Below are positions 35,940 through 44,781 of a DNA stretch of 64,000 nucleotides, piece by piece. Positions within the stretch are counted from its first letter, which is position 1, and every line of letters begins with the position of its first letter. A program made the position numbers and the translations under genes. Source of the DNA: [Phialemoniopsis] sp. UDSM-2020 (taxonomy: Eukaryota > Ascomycota > Sordariomycetes > Thyridiales > Thyridiaceae); the NCBI GenBank assembly GCA_018873225.1, contig JAEILZ010000007.1, positions 682,001 to 746,000 of the forward strand, given 5' to 3'. The notes beneath the pieces were generated by a model that saw only the letters and a list, made by a program, of their open reading frames with translations, was not told the DNA's origin and did not search any database.

Positions 35940-36827
35940 ATGCCTCTTTTCCCCGGGAGACTACGTTCAAAGTACAAGGTGGCTAACAGTCCATACACTA
36001 CTGGCGGATCGATCACGGCAAGTTGGATCGATGTTAGCTTTGCACATCGCAATCCCGAGTATTACGAAGAGCCGGCGAGCCAATGGGGCACTTATCAAAA
36101 TGAAGAGTGGTGTCGCCTTCACTTCGACTTCAGAATTAGCGAGCTCCACCACAGAGCCACACTCAGGAAAGCGAGTGTAAGGGTCAGCTTTGCAGAGTCG
36201 GCAAGCTTGGCCCCTCGCAAGTTGACACCAGATCAACGATACATCCAGAGATCCGAAGCCAACAGAAACACGAAACTCAATCTTGCCCCTTCAGTAGATG
36301 CCGGAGTCGGATCTGGGTCTTTGGGAGAGTACACTCGTGAGACTACAGAGCAGGGCCTACAAGACTGGACCTTTGACGTCGGGCACGTTACCTCGGCTGA
36401 AACGAAAGAGGTCCAATGGAACTGGGTGTGTGGTGATCCTTACACGAAACCAAGATCAATCCCTCTTATGATAGTTGGCATCGCCGGCAGAACCAAGTCG
36501 GAAGGAGATATAACTGGTGTTGTGGTCATGGAAGCCATGCCACGTCGATTCTGGAGGCGCATATCCCCATCCAAGAAGGAGTTTCACTTCAAGTTCTGTC
36601 GGCCGACAAACACAGACACCAATCTAACAGACGTTCTCGAGAACTTTCGGGAAACCTTTCAAGGGTGAGACTACTCGTTCGTACCAAGCTTGCTGCGTTC
36701 TCGTGCTGACCGGGACGTCAGTCCAAGTCCAAAGCACGACGGAGGCGAAACCCGGCTACCCGGAGACCTCCAGGGAGGCCTTGATAGAGCTGAACAGCTT
36801 TCTGAGGAGGACAGCCCCAGAAAATGA
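35940..36827 (+). CDS. Hypothetical protein, no recognised domain
   Basis: Proposed exons 35940-36664 and 36722-36827 with a 57-nt intron (GTGAGA...GCTGAC...GTCAG), 276 residues. If unspliced, translation would stop at 36668 after 242 residues. The spliced tail is hydrophilic and open to TGA at 36827, followed by AATAAA at 36835-36840. The body is rich in aromatic and charged residues in short alternating strands (a Ser-Trp-Ile-Asp-Val-Ser-Phe segment, Arg-x-Ser-Val-Arg-Val-Ser-Phe, Val-Gln-Trp-Asn-Trp-Val). This suggests a beta-rich soluble protein without signal peptide or membrane helix. I know no function for it; divergence from the ankyrin gene may mean co-regulation. A tandem 17-bp duplication follows at 36871-36904. 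Confidence 0.65.
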
Positions 36828-37385
36828 CTTCGAGAATAAATAATGAGGAATCAACCACCTGATCATTATTGCTTTAGAGGTGCCTTAGCTTTAGAGGTGC
36901 CTTATGACTGATGCAATGTGTTTTGTATCCCCCTGCGAACTGTCCGTCCGCCTTCTAGGCTTTGACAATTAAACAATGTAGCTTGTGTGAAGGCCCCAAG
37001 GCCATTCTTTAACACCGTCGTATATTGGTACCGACGCACCGGGGCTCATCACTATGTAATCCATGTTGCTGTTCATATAATAGAATGGAAAGCTCGGCCG
37101 AGGCCGATCCTTGTCTGCTCACCTCGGCCGAAGCTATTCTGGTTTCATCAGGCGGCCATTTACAGCGCTAATCATGTCAGAACATTGATTGGCGGGTACA
37201 AATGTGTGCACTCTTATCGCTGACGTGCGTTATCTCTACCGTATAACGGGGCCGGACCCGAACAACGGGTGACGCGAGGAGGGGAGTCAACGTCCACGAG
37301 GAACAAGTTGGGCACTTAAGTTTCCTTCCCAGGACATCTTCGATACCCTGTTCTATGCGCTTCGTAGCCAATCCGTCCAGTCAAA
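36828..37385. promoter_or_regulatory. Upstream region of 2OG oxygenase with repeated CGGCCG palindromes
   Basis: Non-coding. It contains a perfect 17-bp tandem duplication (36871-36887 and 36888-36904) and two CTCGGCCGA motifs (37093-37102, a full palindrome CTCGGCCGAG, and 37123-37131) spaced 30 bp apart. CGG/CCG inverted triplets are typical of Zn2Cys6 binding sites, so these could regulate the oxygenase at 37386. Confidence 0.45.
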
Positions 37386-38501
37386 ATGGCGGGTAGAACA
37401 AACTACATCACCAGAGACATCCCAAAGGTAACATGACAGCATTCGCCCTTGATTCGACGTATCTGACGTACTCACTTCACCAAGATTTCTCTCCGCGATT
37501 TCGACAATCGTATCGATGAGATCACAGAGCAACTCTGCACCACGGCCGAAAATGTCGGCTTCTTTGCTATCGTCGACCATGGCATCACATCCGAGGATGT
37601 CGAAGCTATGTTCATGAATGCCGAGGCATTCTTCAATCTCCCAGACAACGTGAAGGCTTCCGTCCCGTGGAATCCTCAGAACGTCGGCTGGGAGAAGATG
37701 TCGCAGATCCGGCCGTCAACCGGCGCTCCTGATACAAAGGAGTCGTACCAGCTCCAATTCGGCGAAAACATGCTCACTGGGGGGCACGGCGAGGACGGGA
37801 GTCTCTGGATGAGTGACGATCATGTGCCAGGCTTCAAAGAAAAGTCTCTGATGTATATGCACCGCCTGCAAAAGATCTCGGAGCATCTCATGGTCTGCTT
37901 TGCAAGAGGACTGGGCTTCCCTGACGACTACTTCAAGAAGGTCCATGATGCCCGGAACCCAAAATGCCAGAGTGTGATGCGCCTGCTCCACTACTACGCC
38001 ACCCCTGAGACGAGTGATGGCCAGATCTATCACCGCGCTGGTGCCCACGCCGACTGGGGCTTTCTGACGCTGCTGTTTCAGCGAAAGGGGCAGAGCGGGC
38101 TGGAGATCTGTCCCGGCAGGGAGGTCGTCACCGAATTTGCTCTCGGAGATGCTTGGACAAAGGTCGAATTTGAGCCTGACGCCATCATATGCAATATTGG
38201 CGATCTCCTGATGAGTTGGTCGGATGACAGGTTCAAGTCCACCTTTCATCGCGTCAAGGCACCGCATGAGCCAGGTGACTACTATGGCGAACGATACAGT
38301 ATCGCCTTCTTCAACCAGCCTGCCAAGGACACGATCATCCAGGGACCGCTGAAGAAGTACCCGCCAGTGACGGGAGAGCAGTTCACAAAAAACGCCATGT
38401 CTGTCCAGTTTACTGCGTTGCAGGAGAAGCTCAAGGCCCAAGCATCAGTGTCGCCGGTCACGGAAGCGCTTGTGGTTCCATCGGCTCAAGCTGTTAGATA
38501 A
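37386..38501 (+). CDS. 2-oxoglutarate/Fe(II)-dependent oxygenase (isopenicillin-N-synthase-like fold)
   Basis: Exons 37386-37427 and 37485-38501 with a 57-nt phase-0 intron (GTAACA...CTGAC...CAAG), 352 residues. The tiny first exon supplies the N-terminal 14 residues, and the join restores the DIOX_N segment (Ile-Ser-Leu-Arg-Asp-Phe-Asp ... Gly-Phe-Phe-Ala-Ile-Val-Asp-His-Gly-Ile). Iron ligands are His202-x-Asp204 (His-Ala-Asp-Trp-Gly) and His269 (Ser-Thr-Phe-His-Arg-Val). The 2OG-binding Arg284-x-Ser286 is in Glu-Arg-Tyr-Ser-Ile-Ala-Phe-Phe. Length is normal for the family. Fungal relatives include thymine-7-hydroxylase-like, flavonoid-type and secondary-metabolite oxygenases. The adjacent NCS1 permease, 202 bp away and convergent, favours a nucleobase-like substrate, but this is inference. 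Confidence 0.9.
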
Positions 38502-38703
38502 ATCCGATTGTAGGCGCTGTCTTGGGTCGTTGTTCTGGAATTTCCTTGATGGTTCAACATTTATCTATCTCAATATCTAGCTTAGCATTTCTAAAACAAT
38601 TTCTCGAAGCTTACAAGTCCTTGACCTCTAACACAATAAAGCATGTGTCAGATAAAGTTGATAGCATGGATGCCCTCCCACCACGACGAGCATCAAACTC
38701 TCG

Positions 38704-40629
38704 TCACAACCGCAGTAGTCTCTTCAGAGCTCGCTTTCTTGTGGTTGGGCCGCCAGGGTGATCCGACACTGATTGCGCAGTCGTAGTCCCTCCTAGGACA
38801 GTCGTCGCAGTTGGTTCTTTGTCCAGTAATTCTCGTTGGTTCTCGGCAAACAACTCCCATGGCGATCTGCGAGCCTCGGACATGGGTGCATCACGGAAGA
38901 GCAAGGAGAGAACAACGTAAGTGGACGCGCCCATGACCACGGCAAACAGCCAGCCCATTTCATACAGGTGGATCCAGCCCTGCGCGACTGGCGAGCTCTT
39001 GTTGAATCGATGCGCGAACCCGGGACACACGGGCCAAATTGCCATGAGGTAGGCGGCATACGCCCTCCAGTTCCAACCCTTCCAATACCAATAATCTGTG
39101 ATTGCCAGTTAGTGGGATGATCCGGGCAGGAACCTTGGTATCACGGCCTTACCTCTGTTGGCAGTATAAAGGGACACTACGTCAATGTTGCCCTTTCTGA
39201 GAACATAATCAGCGACTGCAATGGAGGGGATCGCCCCCAGGAACAAGCTATAGCCCGTGAGAAACGTCAAGTAGGCCTTGGCCGTCGCCAGAATGTGCCA
39301 AGGCTGGATGACGAATCCTACAGTCAGGCCAAAGACCATTCCGCGATTGATGTTGAAGTACTTGGGCAGCAGCGAAGCCGAGTCGGCTCCAAACGATATC
39401 AAATTTGCCGACAAGTTCTTGATCTGCTCCGAGATTGCCATCAAGATGGCGAACAAAAAGATGGCAAAACGTACCCCGCCGGTCCAATTGTTAGTGAGAA
39501 TGATGTCGCACATATCCCACAGATTCCAGTACGTCTTGCCGTACTTGTACGCGATGGCGTTGGTGCCAAAGATGCCGATGGTGCAGACCACCGTCTTCCA
39601 GAACGTGATGGTGATCAGCTGAGGCCAACCGGTAGCGCTCGGCTTGGCAGCATACCTAGCTATGTCAGGATTCGAGGCGATCAGAGGCGAGAAGCTGCCG
39701 ATTATGGCTTGGATGCAATATATGAATGCCCAGCCAAGTCGGGATCCTGTTAAGGGTTGTGGAGTCGCGGCATTGGACAGGGCACCTTTACTCCCCACGA
39801 CCATGCAGTATACGAAGAAGCCGATGGTGATTGGGGGTATCACGAGCGCTTTGAGTGTCCAAAAGGTCCGCATCTTGTGGATCTTGAGGAACATCGCTGG
39901 GTAGCTTCCGATCCATACGATGAAGCAGGCGACGAATTTTCTGGTCGTGATAGCAGAGCTCGCGGGAAAGGTATTGGGTATTCTGTACCACGCATCGCCG
40001 AATACACATCTGCATCGTGGATGTAAGCATAGAGCTTAGAGTCTCATTGAGCACCGTCAGACGTACCTGAATGCCACATCAAGGAAAAGCGAGCTTTGAT
40101 AAACGGTCACACCGATCCAGAGAACGGAGACAACCGCCCGAGAAAATACCGGAAAGAGGGAACCGTACAGACCTGCAGGGTCAAATGTTAGTCAAGGTTC
40201 GTGTACACTTTCACAAGTGGGCGGGATAAATGTACCAAAGGAAACGCGCTGAAGCGTAGGAAAGCCAATGTGGTATCTTGCCGCTTGCCTTGAGTTCAAA
40301 GACACCGCAATCCCGCTGATCAGGGATCCGACGGCACACGCCAGGACGGCTTGCCACCATGTCACATTCAGGCTCAGAAGAGACGATGCTGCAGCCCAGG
40401 CCCCTGAGGTAAAATCGTAGGAGTACCAGACTGAAAAGTAATGGAGCCAGGTCCAGGTCCTCTCTGAAGGAGGGCTGGGGTCCATGTGCGCATTGGACCA
40501 AATGAAGCCATGGCTTGAAGGCGCGAAATCGGACGTCTGCACTTCAATGGCTTTCTTAAAGCCGTCTCTGGTTGTCAAGGCCAGCTTGGCCCTGCGGCCA
40601 ACATCGCGTAGAGTCTTTCGACCGGCCAT
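38704..40629 (-). CDS. NCS1-family permease (nucleobase/allantoin/uracil type)
   Basis: Four exons on the minus strand: 40629-40236, 40172-40067, 40009-39153 and 39095-38704; introns of 63, 57, 57 and three good splice pairs. 582 residues. The ATG at 40629 gives Met-Ala-Gly-Arg-Lys-Thr-Leu and was chosen over an upstream TTG. The NCS1 family pattern is clear: an N-terminal Ser-Asn-Ala-His-Met-Asp-Pro then Arg-Thr-Trp-Thr-Trp segment, about 12 membrane helices, and a late Tyr-Trp-Tyr-Trp-Lys-Gly-Trp-Asn-Trp-Arg-Ala motif restored exactly by the third intron. Fungal members import uracil, allantoin, uridine, purines or cytosine across the plasma membrane; the exact substrate is unknown. Genes for two 2OG oxygenases flank it, one convergent and one divergent. 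Confidence 0.93.
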
Positions 40630-41138
40630 AATGGGCAGAAGCAAGAACAGTAGGTATACTGGGACAAGGTCGAGGACGAGTATCAATGGGGCAATGGAAT
40701 ACTGTTAAGCGAGTCGAGAGATAAATAGCAGCACTTCGACTTTCTCAACAACTTGGTTGGGCTCCTGACGAATCAGTCAATATATCCTCGCATGTCTGGA
40801 CACGAGAACAAGCGAGATACGCTACATCTTAACCGGGCCAATTACAGTACTAGCTAATAAGTTTCCTATTCCGTAACCTACACTTGAGCTTGTGAACTTC
40901 TTGGAATGCGCTCTTTCTTCCTGAATCTGGAGAAAGGCGAAGGCGAGCTCGAAGGGAGATAAGTGGGCCTCGACCGAGCGTACATGTGTGATAACGGTAT
41001 CATAGGCCACCGTGCCGTCAATCCCTTGGCAGAGGACTAGGGCGTCCTGATCCTCAAGCTTGTTAAGAAAGCTATGCTCCGCATTGTGTCCCTCCTCGTG
41101 GTGGGAAGAGCACACGCAGACTTGCGCGCGAGATAAGG
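40630..41138. promoter_or_regulatory. Divergent promoter between NCS1 permease and second 2OG oxygenase
   Basis: 509 bp between divergent starts. An AT-rich TATTTAT-like element (minus strand, about 40,716-40,724) lies roughly 90 bp before the permease ATG. An open minus-strand stretch at 40822-41115 lacks an ATG start and is not taken as a gene. Confidence 0.5.
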
Positions 41139-42266
41139 ATGGCAGTCACGCCGACAACGACGATAGTTGCGCCGGACGTGCCGCTGATATCCCTAACTAA
41201 ATCCACTCCGGAGGATATCCTTCAGGCTTTGTCTACCATCGGGTTCATTCATCTAGAGCTCGATGGCACGGGGATCACACGACAAGATGTTGGTCGAGCC
41301 TTTCAATTATCGGCACTTATCCATTCGGTTCCGGAGGATGAGAGGACCTGCTCGCTGAGAGATGACTCGGGGAACGGATACTTTGGCATGAAGGGATCCC
41401 TCGATGAACGAGACTCTTCCAAAGCGGATCTCAAAGAGACTTTTGTTTGGGGAAGGTACAAGTCTAGTGCTGGACATTCAGAGACGTCTCAAAATCTTCC
41501 CGTCTCCATCGAGAGATACCGAGACGAGATTGTCGAATTTGACAACAAATGCTTTGAGGCTTCCCTTAAAGTACTCGACTCTCTATCCGAGGCTTTGAAG
41601 GCAAGTGATTGAATACAGCGCGGCCATCAGACTCGCAAGACTAACGAGTGGTTTCACGTGTAGCTTCCTCGCCATTTCTTCCGAAACACTCATACGGATG
41701 CAGGTTCCAATGGTTTAGCTTTGCTCAACTACCCAGCCCTAGACTATGCACCAAAGAGCGATGACATCCGGGCTGGAAGCCACAAAGGTCAGTAGTCTCG
41801 GCAACGAAGTAAGAGCATCAAGGGCGACTGACAAGTGGGCAGACGTAAGTGAGTCAAAGCATTCGGCATCACGCGGATGTCTCACTGATGTATAACACCA
41901 GTGGGGTGATGTGACACTTCTGTTCCAAGAGGAGAATGGTCAACCTGGGCTTCAGATCTATGTACCTACAGAGGCCGCCAAGAAGCAGACGGGCCTCCAG
42001 CTCGTCCAAGGAGCGGTTGATTTGGACTCAGGAACCTGGATCTCGGCGCCAATCATCCCAAACACAGTGCTGGTACCACCTTCAGTGATCCATTAAGCTA
42101 ACAGCCAGAGCAGTGCTGACGAGACTAGGTCAATGTTGGATTAGTCCTGGAAGGGATGACGAACGGGCTCTGCAAAGCAAACGTCCACCGCGTTATCTTC
42201 CCCAAGGGAGACTCGACTGAGTTACCCCGAAACAGGAAGACCATTGCGTATTTCAGCACGCCATAA
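41139..42266 (+). CDS. 2OG/Fe(II) oxygenase with GC-AG intron, 2-nt microexon and truncated C-terminus
   Basis: Exons 41139-41600, 41664-41787, 41843-41844, 41902-42072 and 42129-42266 (298 residues to TAA). Intron 1 has a GC donor (AAG|GCAAGT). Introns 2 (41788-41842, GTCAGT) and 3 (41845-41901, GTAAGT) leave only the dinucleotide AC between them. That AC completes the GAC codon of Asp196 in the iron motif His194-Lys-Asp196, giving the family sequence His-Lys-Asp-Trp-Gly-Asp-Val-Thr-Leu-Leu-Phe-Gln. The distal ligand is His273. The 2OG-binding motif reads Arg289-Lys-Thr291, where relatives usually have Arg-x-Ser. The frame ends after Ala-Tyr-Phe-Ser-Thr-Pro although family-like C-terminal coding follows in another frame (42267-42433). 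The gene is divergent from the NCS1 permease, suggesting a shared pathway. It could be a recent pseudogene. Confidence 0.75.
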
Positions 42267-42433
42267 CCATGTCAAACCTGGAGGGATTATTACGCACAAT
42301 GAGAGTGGGTCAACCGTAACCACGCGTCAATGGTGTCTGAATCTTTGCTAACATCTTCGCTCTGCAAGGCGCGCCTACTGTAGGCGAGTTTTATAAAGAA
42401 CGGCAAAGGCTAGCGAAGGTCCTGCGAGAGTAA
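42267..42433 (+). pseudogene. Out-of-frame C-terminal coding of the preceding oxygenase
   Basis: Directly after the TAA at 42264-42266 the shifted frame reads a segment like the family tail (His-Asn-His-Val-Lys-Pro-Gly-Gly-Ile-Ile-Thr). It then continues across a 64-nt intron (42305-42368; GTGGGT...GCTAAC...GCAAG) into Pro-Thr-Val-Gly-Glu-Phe-Tyr-Lys-Glu-Arg and ends TAA at 42431-42433. A small indel (net 2 bases missing, or 1 extra) near 42258-42264 would explain the break. The splice signals are intact, so the lesion looks recent or may be a sequence error. Confidence 0.6.
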
Positions 42434-42469
42434 GGGCAGATTATGGCGTTCCCGGCTAGCATGTAGTCT

Positions 42470-44085
42470 TCACATTCCAGTCTCTCGATGGTCGGCGCCA
42501 ACTGCAGACTTCTCCATATCAGTGCCCTCTCCACCACTTCCCTCAAGCATAACAGCACCTGGGAACCGATGTGTCTTCCACTGACGCACCGGGACCTTTT
42601 CGGTGAAGAAGAGCGAGATCTCGAGATTGGACCGGCCAGTCGTCTCACCCACGTAGAACCACACGTATACCAGGGCGATGATGCACCCACCGGCATAAAC
42701 AAAGCCCAGCATGGGACCCAGGTGCGCGTCATAGTACAGGTATGGACCCGTAAAAGTGATGAACCACGTCCAGAAGTAGAAGCTCACGATCGCGGATGAC
42801 ATGATCTTGTTCTGGTTGGGCCCAACCGAGACCTCTCTGGCGATAGTGTACGCCAGGGGCCCGGCGCCGAAGTTGAACCCAACGATGACAATGTACGTAA
42901 AGACGACGATGACGTACTGATACGAGGTCGTGAGCTGCCGCTGTGCCCCGATCGAGCCAATGATGATGAGCGCTACGAGCATCATCGAGTTGGTAATGAT
43001 CAAGTTGACTCGTCTGCGGATCTTGTTGCCCGTCACAACCGACGCGCCCACCGCCACAATCTGGAGGATGTTGGTGATGAGCTGGATGAGGAAGGGGTCC
43101 TTGAGTCCGATCGCCTGCGCAAAGACCACGCCGTACACGTAGAAGAACGTGATACCTCCGATCTGCTGGTGGAACATGGCGCCCGTGGCGATGATGAGCT
43201 TGCGCCGCTCCACCGGGTCCTTGAGTATGGCCCACCACGACTGGGTCTCCAGGTGCTGCTCATCCGACACCTTGGCCTCGTCGAGCAGCGCCATGTCGTG
43301 CGCCGGGTTGTAGTGCGGGTCGTGCGCATGTATGCGCCGCAGGCTCCTCTCGGCGTCCTCCCGCCGGCCGTGCAGGACGTACCACGCCGGCGTCTCGGGG
43401 ATGAAGGGCAGGCCCGCAAACATCATGAGCGGCAGCACGATCAGCCCGCCCATGGGCAGCTTGTACGACAGCGACGACCGGATCGACTCGGTGCCGTAGG
43501 TGACGCAGCCGGCGATGAGCTGCGACCACGACTGCAGGAACTGGAACATCATGAGGGCCGGCCCTCGGATCTGCGAGGGCGCCACCTCGCCGATGTGCAA
43601 GAGGGAAGTAACGGTGAACTGGCCGACGCCGAGGCCGATCATGATGCGGCCCACGACGATGACGGCCTCGTAGCTTGTGTCGGCGACCTGCGCGATGCCG
43701 CCGAGGAGAATACACACCGAGGCGAACCAGAAGACGGCCTTGCGACCCCAGCGGTCGTTGATCGGGGCGGATATGATGGCCCCGAGAAGGTCGCCGATGT
43801 AGATGGACGAGGCAGTCAGGGATTGGAAGGACGAGGTCAGGGTCAGTTGGCCCGTGGACGAGTCTCGAGTGGAGCCATAGTCGTTCTTGAACTCTTGCAT
43901 GGCGAGCACGCCGTTGTAGTAGGTGTTGTCGTAGCTGAGAGCGATTAGTCGTGAGGGTCAGAGAGGGAGATACTGCTGTTCCGCAAGACGTACCCATAAC
44001 AGAGTGAGCCGATGGCCGCGACCGCGCAGTAGAAGAATGCGCGTCTGTGAGCGCGCCACTCAATCTTGGAGGACTTGCCGAACAT
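42470..44085 (-). CDS. MFS sugar-type transporter
   Basis: Exons 44085-43994 and 43934-42470 on the minus strand, with a 59-nt intron (GTACGT...CTGAC/ACTAAT...TCAG), 518 residues. The first exon supplies helix 1 (ending Ser-Leu-Cys-Tyr-Gly, continuing Tyr-Asp-Asn-Thr-Tyr-Tyr-Asn-Gly), and the frame before 43909 has no ATG otherwise. Sugar_tr hallmarks are Asp-Arg-Trp-Gly-Arg-Lys between helices 2 and 3, PETPAWY after helix 6, a Gln-Gln-Ile-Gly-Gly helix 7 and Gly-Glu-Thr-Thr-Gly-Arg-Ser-Asn-Leu-Glu-Ile at the end. A plasma-membrane carrier for a sugar or sugar-like compound is expected. The coding sequence is GC-rich and has long open antisense frames, which are composition artefacts. Its stop lies 37 bp from the end of the oxygenase relic. 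Confidence 0.92.
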
Positions 44086-44781
44086 GGTGACTCAATGTGA
44101 GGGGTCCGTAGTTTATTGTAGGTAGCGGGATAGCACATTCATGCAAGTAGGAGATATTGGCTGGGCAGCTTCGAGACGATAGGGCTGATGAAGGAAGGAG
44201 ACTCAGAAGACATGAGCACGATGCTGGGAGATAAGAGCCATATATGTACCCCATTCCACCTCCGCCCGGGGTTGAAGGTTGGAGATGCTGGGGTTTCCCA
44301 CAATTTCCCAGTTTTGCGTCCTTTGTCTGTTCATCTGCCCCATAGAGTGATTTTCGTAGCCAGGAGTTGACTCGCTACTGTGGAGTCGTTAGCCCGAGAA
44401 TGTGTGGGAAGTGATCGTCATAGCGAGGGTGACAGTCACCCGTTGCACTAGTGTACATGGTAGCGTAGATACTGGCTTTAAATCTTGAGCGATTTCTTAA
44501 TCTCCTGAACTTAGAGAGTGTGTCTTTATTACGGAAAGCCTGGCCTGGATGGGGATTTCAGCCTGGTCTCATGGAGTCCCATGCCGATATCTTTGAGAAG
44601 TAGATTCAACAAGGAGTACGCTTGTGCAGAAAAGCTAGTATGAAATTCTTGCTGAAGGGCAAGAATCGGAATTGGTTCAAGGCCGAAGTCGCTCGTTCAA
44701 TGTTGCAAGAGATTTGACAAGGGTCCTTGAGGCTGGCCATGGACCCATGCCTACTATTACAGAGCTCATTTAAACGTGTTA
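44086..44781. other. Intergenic region, promoter of MFS transporter and 3' flank of nucleoside hydrolase
   Basis: About 700 bp with no supported gene. A TATATGG-like element (minus strand, about 44,238-44,244) lies about 155 bp before the transporter ATG. Confidence 0.5.

Noticed and set aside
37716..38441. 241-codon antisense frame in the first 2OG oxygenase
   Set aside because: Shadow frame; the sense strand has all catalytic residues.
40822..41115. 97-codon minus-strand open stretch in the permease/oxygenase promoter
   Set aside because: Starts at GTG with no suitable ATG and has no domain; most likely chance.
43169..44138. Long open frames on both strands overlapping the MFS transporter
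   Set aside because: Out-of-frame shadows in GC-rich coding sequence, with Arg/His/Pro-rich translations and no motifs.
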